From: CAVXDY01 sp963760715
GTDB taxonomy: Bacteria; Actinomycetota; Thermoleophilia; Miltoncostaeales; Miltoncostaeaceae
Assembly (NCBI GenBank): GCA_963760715.1
Contig: CAVXDY010000007.1
Span: 682,001 to 746,000 of the forward strand
Length of the DNA: 64,000 nt
Direction: 5' to 3'
Shown here: piece by piece, positions 49,524-57,745 of the stretch
Position numbering within the stretch: the first letter of the stretch is position 1
How the letters are laid out: every line of letters begins with the position of its first letter
Made by a program: the position numbers and the translations under genes
The notes under the pieces: generated by a model
What the model saw: only the letters and a program-made list of their open reading frames with translations
Told to the model about the DNA's origin: nothing
Database searches by the model: none

Positions 49524-50489
49524 TCAGGAGCCCGAGATCCCGCCGGCCGGCAGCAGCCGCGCGGGGCCGCGCTCGCTGAGCGGCACCCGGATCAGGTCGA
49601 GGTCCCGCGGCGCGACGGTCGCGGCGAACACCGCGCGGGCCTCCGCCAGCACCTCCTCCCGTGGATAGCGCGACGAGCGGTGCACGAGGGCCAGCAGGCC
49701 GACACCGGCACCGGCGGCGAGCCGGGCGGCGTCGGCCGCCGTCGAATGGCCCGACCGGATCGCGAGCGCGCGGTCGCGATCGAGGAAGGTCGCCTCGTGC
49801 ACGAGCAGGTCCGCACCGGACGCCGCCTCCCGCACGGCCGGCGCCGGCCGCGTATCGCCCGAGAAGACGATCCGGCGGCCCGGGCGCCGCGGGCCCATGA
49901 CCCGCCCGGGGACGATCCGCCGCCCGTCGGCGAGCACGGCCTCGTCGCCGTGGGCGAGCGCGGCACGCTCGGGACCCGCGGGCACCCCGAGCCGCAGGAG
50001 CGCCTCCGGGAGGAGATGACCGGGCAGCGGGTCCTCCTCCAGGGACCACGCCAGCGAGGGGGTGCGGTGGCTCGCCGCGATCGCCGTGAGGCGGTATCCC
50101 TCCCGGCGCTCGACGTCGCCCGGCTCGACCTCCCGGACCGTCAGGGGAAAGGCCAGGGCGCCGAAGTGGACGCGGAAGCCGTCCACCAGGTGACCGATGC
50201 CCGCGGGCCCCAGGATCGTCAGCGGCTCGGTGCGCGCCTCCGAGAGGGTGGCGAGGAGCCCGGGAAGCCCGAGCACGTGGTCCGCGTGGCCGTGGCTGAT
50301 GAGGATCAGGGCCAGCCGTCGCAGGCCCGCGACGGACCGCATCATCTGAAGCTGCGTGCCCTCGCCGCAGTCGATCAGCACATGGTCCGCGCCCCGCATC
50401 ACCACGAAGGCGGCGACGCCTCGCTCCGGCGTCGGCCAACGCGCGCCGGCGCCGAGGATCACGACGTCGAGATCGGGTGGGCCCTCCAC
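49524..50489 (-). CDS. rnz: Ribonuclease Z (tRNA 3'-end processing)
   Basis: 321-aa MBL-fold endonuclease that removes 3' trailers from tRNA precursors lacking CCA; the tRNA-Met in this window has no encoded CCA. Zinc ligands are His66, His68, Asp70 and His71 in ILISHGHADHVLGLPGLL; VFSGDTRP supplies the bridging Asp, and LLVHEATFLD is the HEAT motif specific for RNase Z. GHSTAADAARLA and LVHRSSRY complete the metal site. GTG 50489 is the start. It lies six bases after the 74-aa gene, so they are co-transcribed. Confidence 0.92.
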   Translation of the reverse strand: MEGPPDLDVVILGAGARWPTPERGVAAFVVMRGADHVLIDCGEGTQLQMMRSVAGLRRLALILISHGHADHVLGLPGLLATLSEARTEPLTILGPAGIGHLVDGFRVHFGALAFPLTVREVEPGDVERREGYRLTAIAASHRTPSLAWSLEEDPLPGHLLPEALLRLGVPAGPERAALAHGDEAVLADGRRIVPGRVMGPRRPGRRIVFSGDTRPAPAVREAASGADLLVHEATFLDRDRALAIRSGHSTAADAARLAAGAGVGLLALVHRSSRYPREEVLAEARAVFAATVAPRDLDLIRVPLSERGPARLLPAGGISGS

Positions 50490-50494
50490 GTCCG

Positions 50495-50719
50495 CTATCC
50501 GGGCTCGGGATGCTCCAGCTCGCTCAGCTCGTGCCCGTAGCGGCTGCGCATCTCCTCGAGAAGCGCCAGCTCCGCCGGGTGGGGCAGACGGCCCGCGACG
50601 ACGCGGTCGCGCAGACTTCTCAGGCCCGCCACCGTCGCCGGAGGCTCCCGTCCCACGATGAGCGCGGCCAGCTCCCCGGCCTCCCGCGCCAGCTCATCCT
50701 GACTGTCGGCCTCGTTCAT
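50495..50719 (-). CDS. Small hypothetical protein (74 aa)
   Basis: ATG 50719 opens MNEADSQDELAREAGELAAL, an acidic helical start, and the protein ends ELALLEEMRSRYGHELSELE HPEPG. It is highly charged, soluble, and has no recognised motif. The gene ends 5 bases before the RNase Z gene starts on the same strand, which supports it being real and co-expressed. An upstream extension is low-complexity and not used. Confidence 0.5.
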   Translation of the reverse strand: MNEADSQDELAREAGELAALIVGREPPATVAGLRSLRDRVVAGRLPHPAELALLEEMRSRYGHELSELEHPEPG

Positions 50720-50851
50720 CGTCGGCTCCCGTCGCCTCGTGGTGGATCTCGATCCTCGCCCGCGGCGGCGGGCGCTGAATCGGGGGCGGCACCGACCGTG
50801 GTGCGGAAGTCCCGCACCCTCTGCGGACCGGAGCCATCGCGACACCACCCG

Positions 50852-51145
50852 TCACTCGCCAACCCGCAGGGCCACTGCGGGCCGGATGCGCGCCGCCCGC
50901 GCGGCGGGGACGGCCGTGGCCGCGAGGGACGCGATCAGCGCGATCGCGAACATCAGGCAGTTGAGGAGGGTGGTCTTGCCCGACCCCGAGGGGCCCATGA
51001 CCGCCACCATCTGGCCGCGCTCGACGCGCAGGTCGATCGCGCGCAGCGCCGGCACCTCGACCATTCCCGTGCGGTAGGTCTTCGTCACGGCGGCCGCGTC
51101 CAGGACGGGAACGATCCCGGTCCCGCCGGCGCCGGCCGTGCTCAT
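50852..51145 (-). pseudogene. Chimeric relic: ABC ATPase N-terminus joined to FtsX-type permease C-terminus
   Basis: The first 64 residues are the start of a LolD/MacB-type ATPase (VPALRAIDLRVERGQMVAVM followed by Walker A GPSGSGKTT and LLNCL). From about 50954 the frame continues straight into the end of an FtsX/MacB permease (MFAIALIASLAATAVPAARA, then ARIRPAVALRVGE), with no signature, Walker B or permease TM1-3. A deletion of most of an ATPase-permease gene pair explains this exactly. The product cannot be a transporter. ATG 51145 still overlaps the stop of the FAD oxidoreductase gene (ATGA), so it remains translated as an operon end. Confidence 0.8.
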
Positions 51146-52359
51146 CCGGGCAGCCCCGCCGGGCTCGGGAGGTCGGCCAGCGTCGCGTCGGCCGGCCAGC
51201 CCTGGAGGAAGGGCGTCAGGAAGCGCCCGGCCACCTTGGCGACGGGCCACCACAGCGGGCTGTCATCGGCCACGCCCACGCTCTCGGTGTGGCCTCCGGG
51301 AAGGTCGGCCCGCAGGAACTTCCCCCCATCCCCGTCCCAGACCCAGCCGCGCAGCGTCGGCAGGAAGGGCGGCTGATCCACCTTGGCCCCGAGCGACCGG
51401 GCGATCGCGGCCGCCACGGCGTCGGCCTGCTGGCACGCGATCCCGCCCTGCTTCACCGGGAAGCTGGATCCGTCGCCCACCGCCCAGACGTCCGCCGCCC
51501 CCGGGACCGAGCAGTCGGCGCCCGTGCGCACGAAGCCGTGCTCGTCCGCCGGGAGCCCCTCCACGGAGGGGCCCCGCTGCACCGGCAGGGCGATCACGCG
51601 ATCCGCCGCGAGCGCCTCCCCTCCCGCGATGTCGAGCCGTCCCCACCGCCACCCGCGGACCACCGCGCCGGCGTGCACCTCGATGCCCGCACGGCCCAGG
51701 GTGCGCTCGACCGAGGCGCTCGCCTCCGAGCCGAACAGCCCGAGGGGGCGGTCCTCCGCCGTGACGACCGCGACCTCGACGACGTCTCCGCGCCCGGCGG
51801 CGGTCAGATGCTCCCGCGCCATCAACGCCAGCTCGTACGCCGCGAGGGGCCACGCGCAGCCCACGGGGACCACGATCGCCAGCCGGGTCGCCGCCCCGCG
51901 TGACGCGGCCTGCGCGATCTCGTCCACCATGCCGCGCACCGAGTCGGAGTCGTCGTGCCCACGGAAGATCAGGGCCCCGTCAAAGGAGGGCTCGGCCCTC
52001 GCCCCGACCGCGACGATCAGGGCGTCGTAGGTCAGGAGCCGCCCGCCGGACAGCATCGCCATGTGGCGCTCCGGGTCGACCGCCGCGAGGCGCCCGTGCG
52101 CCAGCGTCGCCCCGGCGCGCGCGACGACGTCGGCGAGGGGGTGGTCGATGTCGCTCCCCACGCCGAACGCCCGTCCCGTGGCGGTGGCCGGCATCCTGAA
52201 CCGGTGCGACGGGTCGATCAGGCGCACGCGCGCGGCCGGGCCGGCGAAGGCCCGGAGCGCCAGGGCCGCCTCGATGCCCGCGATGCCGGCGCCGGCGATC
52301 AGGACCTGCGCCGGCGTGTCCGGGGTGATGGCCATGGACGGCATCGTGCCGCCTGGCAT
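51142..52359 (-). CDS. NAD(P)/FAD-dependent oxidoreductase (NDH-2/SQR-like)
   Basis: 405 aa. FAD-binding motif VLIAGAGIAGIEAALALRAF, second dinucleotide motif region LAIVVPVGCAWPLAAYELAL, and the late FAD motif AADVWAVGDGSSFPVKQGG with IACQQADAVAAAIA. The order is that of type-II NADH dehydrogenases and sulfide:quinone oxidoreductases. Cysteines at GCAW and ADCSVPG could act in sulfide oxidation, but their spacing is not the SQR triad, so quinone reduction is an open possibility. ATG 52359. It precedes the ABC relic with overlap. Confidence 0.85.
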   Translation of the reverse strand: MPGGTMPSMAITPDTPAQVLIAGAGIAGIEAALALRAFAGPAARVRLIDPSHRFRMPATATGRAFGVGSDIDHPLADVVARAGATLAHGRLAAVDPERHMAMLSGGRLLTYDALIVAVGARAEPSFDGALIFRGHDDSDSVRGMVDEIAQAASRGAATRLAIVVPVGCAWPLAAYELALMAREHLTAAGRGDVVEVAVVTAEDRPLGLFGSEASASVERTLGRAGIEVHAGAVVRGWRWGRLDIAGGEALAADRVIALPVQRGPSVEGLPADEHGFVRTGADCSVPGAADVWAVGDGSSFPVKQGGIACQQADAVAAAIARSLGAKVDQPPFLPTLRGWVWDGDGGKFLRADLPGGHTESVGVADDSPLWWPVAKVAGRFLTPFLQGWPADATLADLPSPAGLPG

Positions 52360-52463
52360 GGACCCCGCTCATCCGTGCCCGCGCCGTTTTCCCTTGCGGT
52401 CTTCCCGAAGGCCCTCAGGGCGGCGGCGGTCCGGCCGGGGATTCCCGGGCGGTCCGCGCCCGG

Positions 52464-54050
52464 TCACGCTCCGGCGAGGTCCCGGCGGTCGAGAAGGGCG
52501 ACGGCGGCCATCGCGGCGGCGACCCCGATCGCGGCCATCGCCGCGGCGCCCCCGGCTTCGAAGCCCTGCGCGGGCACCAGGCCGATGTGGTGGAACGGCG
52601 AGACGGCGAGGGTCCACTCGGGGGCTCCGAGCGCGGGCCCGACGAGCTCCCACAGGAAGGTGACGCTGACCAGGCCGTAGGCGATCCCGATGCTCGCCCG
52701 AGGGGCGATGGCGAAACCGAGGGCGGCGATGCCCAGGAAGAGGAGTACCGCGGGGAGGCAGTTGGCGCCGGCGGCGAGCATGTCGGCGAGCGACACGCTC
52801 GCGCCCTGCGACGCGGCGCCGGCCCACGCGAGGACGCCGGCGAGCAGCGCGAGCGCCGCCGCGCAGCCGGCGGCGAGCAGAAGGCGGCCGGCCAGCCACC
52901 CCCGCCGGCTCACCGGCAGCGCGAGCAGGGTCTCGAGACGCTGAGCCATCTCCTCGTGGCGGGCCGCCGCCACCTGTGCGGCGGCGAAGAGGCTGAGCGC
53001 CAGCACGAAGAAGAGGAACGTCAACCCGAGATAGCCCGAGGGGCTCGCGATGTCGGCGAGGCCGAGCTGCTCGAGGCGCTCCCGGAGGCGGTCGGAGATC
53101 CCCGCGGCGACGCTGTCCGAGATGACCCCGAAGAGGACGGCGAAGATCCCGATACCGAGAGCCCAGGCGAGCAGGCCGCCGCGCTCGCTCCGGAACGCCT
53201 GGGCCGTGGGGCCGCCGAGCAGGCCGGTTCGGGGGGCGCGCTCATCGCGCGTGGCGATCAGGCCGGCGCCGACGTCGCGGCGCACGGCGATCAGGCCCGC
53301 GCCGACGAGGAGCGCCAGGGACGCCCCCAGGGGCGCCAGGAGGACGAGCGGACGCGCGCCCGTGAAGGGGCGCATCTCCTCCGCCCACCCGAACGGCGTC
53401 CCCCAGCGCACCCAGTGGAGCGTGCCCGAGGTGTCACCCACCACCCGCAGCAGCAGCGCCACGACGAGCACGCCCGTCGCCATCGCGTTGGCCGCGCGGC
53501 GCGTCGCCGCGAGCTGGCTCGCCAGCGCTCCGACTCCGGCGAAGACCGGCACGACCGAGACGATGGCGAGGGCGAGGTATGCCGATCCGCCCACGGAGAG
53601 GCCCCCCGCCGCCAGCCCGGCCAGCGTCGCCAGCCAGAGCGCGGCCGCCCCCGCGGCGATGACGGCGAGGACCGCGAGGTACGCGGCGCGACGGGTCACG
53701 ATGCCCGCGAGCACGATCTCCTGCCGCCCCGCGTCCTCCTCGCCGCGGAGGGCGCGGGTGGCCGCGAGCGCGGCCCAGACGGCCGCGAAGATGACGAGGA
53801 CGCCGCCGACGCGCCACGCCACGTAGCCCTCCACCGTGAGCAGGTCGTGCGGCTCGCCGTAGAAGATCCGCGTCACCTTGTCGTGGCCGAAGGACACGGC
53901 GAACTGCATGCGGTCCTCGAGCGTCGGGTAGGCGCGCCGGTAGCCGATCGGCTGGATGACGGCCATCACGAACAGGATCAGGCAATAGGCGATCGTGGTG
54001 ACGCGCGCTCCGGCCGCCGCGCGCCGGGAGACGGCGACCGCGGCGGTCAC
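52464..54050 (-). CDS. ABC transporter permease (ABC-2 exporter, twelve-TM type)
   Basis: 528 aa, GTG 54050 overlapping the ATPase stop. It has two similar halves with about six TM segments each: IAYCLILFVMAVIQPIGYRR and AAYLAVLAVIAAGAAALWLA in the first, LGLTFLFFVLALSLFAAAQV and AALALLAGVLAWAGAASQGA in the second. The ATRALRGEEDAGRQEIVLAG loop and HEEMAQRLETLLALPVSRRG are the two cytoplasmic coupling helices, as in putative exporters of polyketide antibiotics (TylM/YadG-partner type). Works with the ATPase encoded immediately upstream. Confidence 0.87.
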   Translation of the reverse strand: MTAAVAVSRRAAAGARVTTIAYCLILFVMAVIQPIGYRRAYPTLEDRMQFAVSFGHDKVTRIFYGEPHDLLTVEGYVAWRVGGVLVIFAAVWAALAATRALRGEEDAGRQEIVLAGIVTRRAAYLAVLAVIAAGAAALWLATLAGLAAGGLSVGGSAYLALAIVSVVPVFAGVGALASQLAATRRAANAMATGVLVVALLLRVVGDTSGTLHWVRWGTPFGWAEEMRPFTGARPLVLLAPLGASLALLVGAGLIAVRRDVGAGLIATRDERAPRTGLLGGPTAQAFRSERGGLLAWALGIGIFAVLFGVISDSVAAGISDRLRERLEQLGLADIASPSGYLGLTFLFFVLALSLFAAAQVAAARHEEMAQRLETLLALPVSRRGWLAGRLLLAAGCAAALALLAGVLAWAGAASQGASVSLADMLAAGANCLPAVLLFLGIAALGFAIAPRASIGIAYGLVSVTFLWELVGPALGAPEWTLAVSPFHHIGLVPAQGFEAGGAAAMAAIGVAAAMAAVALLDRRDLAGA

Positions 54051-54934
54051 CCGGGGCCGCGGCCGTCGTAGTGGTGCAGGAAGATCTCCTCGAGCGACGG
54101 CTCGCGGCTGGTGAGGGCCACCACCGGCAGGCCGGCGAGCGCCTGGATCACCGGGCCGACGCTGCCGGTCACCTCGAGGCGCAGGGCGTTCGGCCCGGCC
54201 GTGGCCGCGTGCACCCCCTCGAGCGGCGGCAGCGTGGGGACCTCCCCCTCGAAGGTCACCTCGATCACCTGTGAGCCGAGGTGGCGCAGCTGCGAGAGGC
54301 TCCCCTCGTCCACCAGTCGCCCGTCGCGGAGGATGCCCACCCGGTCGCAGAGGGCCTCCACCTCGCTCAGGATGTGTGACGAGAGGAACACCGTCTGCCC
54401 CCGCCGGGCGGCCTCGCGCACGGTCTCACGGAAGATCACCTCCATCAGCGGGTCGAGGCCCCCCGTCGGCTCGTCCAGGATCAGCAGATCGGCCCGGCTG
54501 GCGAAGGCCGCCACGAGCTGCACCTTCTGCCGGTTCCCCTTCGAGAGCGCGCGAACCCGCTTGTCGGCGTCGAGGCGAAAGCGCTCGATCAGCACGTCGC
54601 GGTAGGCGCGGTCGTCCCCACCGCGAATCCGCGCGATGAACTCGAGCGTCTCCGCGGCCGTGAGCCCCGGCCACAGGAACGGTTCGCCGGCGACGTACGC
54701 GGCCCGGCGGTGGGCGGCCACGGCCTGGCGCCACGCGTCGATTCCGAAGATCTCCGCCCGGCCGCTCGTCGGCCGGTGCAGGCCCAGCAGGAGACGGATG
54801 GCCGTGGTCTTGCCCGCGCCGTTCGGACCGAGGAACCCATAGACCTCGCCCGCCTCCACGGACAGGTCGAGCCGGTCCAGGGCGAGCGTGGTCCCGTATC
54901 GCTTGGTGAGGCCTTCCGTCGTGATCGCGCGCAT
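54047..54934 (-). CDS. ABC transporter ATPase (CcmA/YadG type)
   Basis: 295 aa, ATG 54934. Walker A GPNGAGKTT (residues 36-44), signature ALSKGNRQKVQLVAAF (SKGN in place of SGGQ, common in CcmA-like proteins), Walker B LLILDEPTGGLDP and the switch FLSSHILSEVEAL. A C-terminal extension (VIEVTFEGEVPTLPPLEGVH) may regulate it. With the twelve-TM permease it forms an exporter, probably for drugs or lipids. A weak Shine-Dalgarno suggests the start could be revisited. It is divergent from the sensor kinase gene at 55047, sharing an intergenic region of about 110 bases. Confidence 0.92.
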   Translation of the reverse strand: MRAITTEGLTKRYGTTLALDRLDLSVEAGEVYGFLGPNGAGKTTAIRLLLGLHRPTSGRAEIFGIDAWRQAVAAHRRAAYVAGEPFLWPGLTAAETLEFIARIRGGDDRAYRDVLIERFRLDADKRVRALSKGNRQKVQLVAAFASRADLLILDEPTGGLDPLMEVIFRETVREAARRGQTVFLSSHILSEVEALCDRVGILRDGRLVDEGSLSQLRHLGSQVIEVTFEGEVPTLPPLEGVHAATAGPNALRLEVTGSVGPVIQALAGLPVVALTSREPSLEEIFLHHYDGRGPG

Positions 54935-55046
54935 GATGGAGAAGGCCCCTCGTCGATACCCCGTCGCGGGACGGCCGCGCCTCGTCCCGGCGGTCATCGT
55001 GCCATACAATCCCTGCGTGAGCGGCATAGACGAGGGGTCAACCGTG

Positions 55047-57050
55047 ATGCGCCCGGCGTCGGCCTCCTCAGGTCGGGAGGTGGACGCGGAGCTCCTGCGC
55101 CTCGTGGCTGAGGTCGCCGGCCTCGACGCGGTCGCGCTGGTCGTCTCGGATGACTCGGGGTCGGTTCTCCGCGGGTCGTGGCCACGCGACCGGGTCGGGC
55201 TGGAGACGGGCTCCGCGGGCGTCGGCGAGGCCCCCCGCATCCTCGCCGATCTGGGCGGCGCCGGGGGGCGGGTCGTCTCGGCCTCCGCGCCGGTGGACGA
55301 GGGAGTGGAGGCCGTCCTCTGGGGAAGCCGGGAGGAGGCTCCCCGGGTGACCGAGGAGACAACCGCGCGGGCGATGGAGGCGTTCGCCGGACTGCTTGCG
55401 TCGCGCCTGGGGCTGGAGGGCGCCCGGGCGCGCGCCGAGGACGCCCGTTCCCGGATGTCGAGCCTCGTGGACGCCGGCCTCTCGCTCGGCCGCGAGCTCG
55501 CCCTGGACGACCTGCTGTCGCGGATCGTGCAGTCCGCGCGCGTGGTGCTGGGCGCGCGATACGCGGCGCTCGGGGTGCTCGACGCGACCGGGACGGAGCT
55601 CGCCCGCTTCGTGACGGCCGGCCTCACGGACGAGGAGCGCGAGGCCATCGGCCCCCTGCCGCGCGGCCGCGGGATCCTCGGCGTGCTGATCCGCGACGCG
55701 CGTCCGCTGCGACTGGAGCGGATCGGCGACGATCCGCGCTCCTCGGGCTTCCCGCCGAACCATCCGCCGATGGGGTCGTTCCTGGGGGTGCCGGTGGCCC
55801 TGCGCGGGAAGGTCTTCGGCAACCTCTACGTCACCGACAAGAGCGGCGGCTCCTTCACCGAGGAGGATGAGCAGATCGCGATGACCCTCGCGGCCCAGGC
55901 CGCCGTGGCGGTGGACAACGTGCGCCGCTACGAGAACGAGCGGCGGCGCGGGGACGAGATCGAGAGCGTGACGGAGGTCGCGCGCGCGGTGCTCACGACG
56001 CTCGACCTCGACGCCCTGCTGCCGCTGGTCGCCCGGCGGGCCCGGCACCTGACCGGCGCCGGGACCGTCGGCGTGGCGGTGCGCGACGGCGACGAGCTGG
56101 TCTTCCGCTATGCGCACGGCGTCAACGCGCTCGGCCTGGAGGGGAGCCGGGGCCCCCTGGAGATGGAGGATCTGGCCGCGACCCTGCGGGCGTCGCTCGG
56201 CGCCCCCGCCGTGGAGGCGTCCGCGCTGGAGGTGGCCGGCCAGACGGACGGAGCGCTCGTGGCGGTGGGCTGGCAGCCGTTCGACGAGGGCGCGCGGCGG
56301 CTCCTGGTGGCCTTCTCCAGCCAGGTGTCGGTCGCCCTGGCCAACGCGCGCCGGGTGGCCCGGGAGCGCGAGCAGCTTCAGGAGACCGCTCGCCGCGAGG
56401 CCGCCGTGGCCGCCGAGAGGGCGGGCGCCGAGGGCCTCCGGCGCGCCGTCGAGGCCCAGGAGGCCGAGCGTGCCCGGGTCGCCCGCGAGCTGCACGACGA
56501 GTCCGGCCAGGTGCTCACCGCGCTCGCCCTGCACCTGCGGGCACTCGAGGACGACGTGGGGCCCGGCGAGGTGCGCGAGCGGATCGCCGAGATGCGGCGT
56601 TCGCTCGCCGCGGCGTCGTCGAGCCTGCGGGAGCTCGCCACACGTCTGCGGCCGGCGGCCGTGGAGGAGCAGGGTCTCGCGGATGCGGTCGAGGACCAGG
56701 CGGCCCGGCTCCGCCGGGCGGGTATCCCGGTGGACGTCAACCTGCGCGGGCTGCGCGCGGATCTCTCCGGCGAGCTCCAGACCGTACTGTTCCGGGTGGT
56801 GCAGGAATCGCTGACCAACGTGGCCCGGCACAGCGGCGCGGAGAGCGCCAGCATCGTGGTCAGCGCGCGCGAGGGCCGGTTGCGCCTGATGGTGGAGGAC
56901 GACGGCTGCGGCTTCGACACCTCGTCCCCGACGGGCCGCCGCGGCCTCGCGGGCATCCGCGAGCGGGTGGAGCTCCTCGGCGGGCGGCTGCGGATCGAGT
57001 CGTCCCCCGGCGGCGGGACCGCCGTGGTCGTGGATCTCGAGACGGGGTGA
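55047..57050 (+). CDS. GAF-domain sensor histidine kinase (NarL-type)
   Basis: 667 aa; ATG 55047 with GAGGGG nine bases ahead (GTG 55044 also possible). Cytoplasmic: an N-terminal GAF-like half-domain, a second GAF (LGRELALDDLLSRIVQSARV, GVPVALRGKVFGNLYVTDKS), a third (LTTLDLDALLPLVARRARHL), then HisKA_3 with His483 in RVARELHDESGQVLTALALHL and the HATPase domain (VVQESLTNVARHSGAESASI, VEDDGCGFD, GRRGLAGIRERVELLGGRL). GAF domains of this type sense redox, gases or small ligands, but no heme-binding residue can be named. Its stop overlaps the response regulator start (GTGA), a NarL-type pair. Confidence 0.93.
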   Translation: MRPASASSGREVDAELLRLVAEVAGLDAVALVVSDDSGSVLRGSWPRDRVGLETGSAGVGEAPRILADLGGAGGRVVSASAPVDEGVEAVLWGSREEAPRVTEETTARAMEAFAGLLASRLGLEGARARAEDARSRMSSLVDAGLSLGRELALDDLLSRIVQSARVVLGARYAALGVLDATGTELARFVTAGLTDEEREAIGPLPRGRGILGVLIRDARPLRLERIGDDPRSSGFPPNHPPMGSFLGVPVALRGKVFGNLYVTDKSGGSFTEEDEQIAMTLAAQAAVAVDNVRRYENERRRGDEIESVTEVARAVLTTLDLDALLPLVARRARHLTGAGTVGVAVRDGDELVFRYAHGVNALGLEGSRGPLEMEDLAATLRASLGAPAVEASALEVAGQTDGALVAVGWQPFDEGARRLLVAFSSQVSVALANARRVAREREQLQETARREAAVAAERAGAEGLRRAVEAQEAERARVARELHDESGQVLTALALHLRALEDDVGPGEVRERIAEMRRSLAAASSSLRELATRLRPAAVEEQGLADAVEDQAARLRRAGIPVDVNLRGLRADLSGELQTVLFRVVQESLTNVARHSGAESASIVVSAREGRLRLMVEDDGCGFDTSSPTGRRGLAGIRERVELLGGRLRIESSPGGGTAVVVDLETG

Positions 57051-57685
57051 GCGAGGCGATCCGCATCCTGCTGGTGGACGACCACGCCATCCTGCGTGCC
57101 GGCCTGCGGCTGCTGCTGGAGCGCGAGGAGGGGCTCGAGCCGGTGGGCGAGGCGGCCACGGCCGAGGATGCCCTCCGCGCCCTGCCGCGGCTGGCGCCGG
57201 ACGTCGTGGTGATCGACATCGAGATGCCCGGCATGGGCGGCATCGAGGGCGCCGCGCTCATCCGCGAGCGCGCCCCGGACGCGCGGATCCTGTTCCTGTC
57301 GATGCACGACCAGGCGCGTGACGTACGCCGGGCCTTCGACGCCGGCGCCGACGGCTACCTGCTGAAGTCGGCCGCCGACGAGGACCTGGTGCGCGCCGTC
57401 CGCGCCGTGGCCTCGGGCGAGCGCTACGTCCATCCGGCGCTGGGGGCCGCCCTCGCGGCGCCCGTGAACGAGGGGCCGCTCGGCGAGCTCACGGCCCGCG
57501 AGCGCGAGGTGCTGCGACTGCTCGCGCTGGGTCACACCAACCAGGAGATCGCCGAGCACCTGATCGTGAGCGTGCGCACCGTGGAGAGCCACCGGGCTCA
57601 CGTGATGACCAAGCTGCGCGTCACCACGCGGGCGGGGCTGGTGCACGCGGCGCTCGAGGCCGGCCTGCTGTCCGAGGACGACTGA
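57047..57685 (+). CDS. NarL/FixJ-family response regulator
   Basis: 212 aa, GTG start overlapping the kinase stop (GTGA). Receiver domain with the acidic pair LLVDDHAIL, phospho-acceptor Asp57 (VVVIDIEMPGMGG), the switch residues in ILFLSMHDQARDVRRAFDAG and Lys in DGYLLKSAAD. The C-terminal LuxR-type HTH is LTAREREVLRLLALGHTNQE, IAEHLIVSVRTVESHRAHVM. It should be phosphorylated by the GAF kinase and bind promoter DNA as a dimer. No target site was identified. Confidence 0.96.
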   Translation: MSEAIRILLVDDHAILRAGLRLLLEREEGLEPVGEAATAEDALRALPRLAPDVVVIDIEMPGMGGIEGAALIRERAPDARILFLSMHDQARDVRRAFDAGADGYLLKSAADEDLVRAVRAVASGERYVHPALGAALAAPVNEGPLGELTAREREVLRLLALGHTNQEIAEHLIVSVRTVESHRAHVMTKLRVTTRAGLVHAALEAGLLSEDD

Positions 57686-57745
57686 CCCGGGGGCTCACCG
57701 CCCGCCGCGCCTCCGCCGCTCCCGGGCGCGGTCCGTCGCCGCGGG

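Noticed and set aside
50947..51145. Functional ABC transporter ATPase
   Set aside because: Although Walker A is perfect, signature and Walker B are absent and the rest is permease sequence, so it is a relic.
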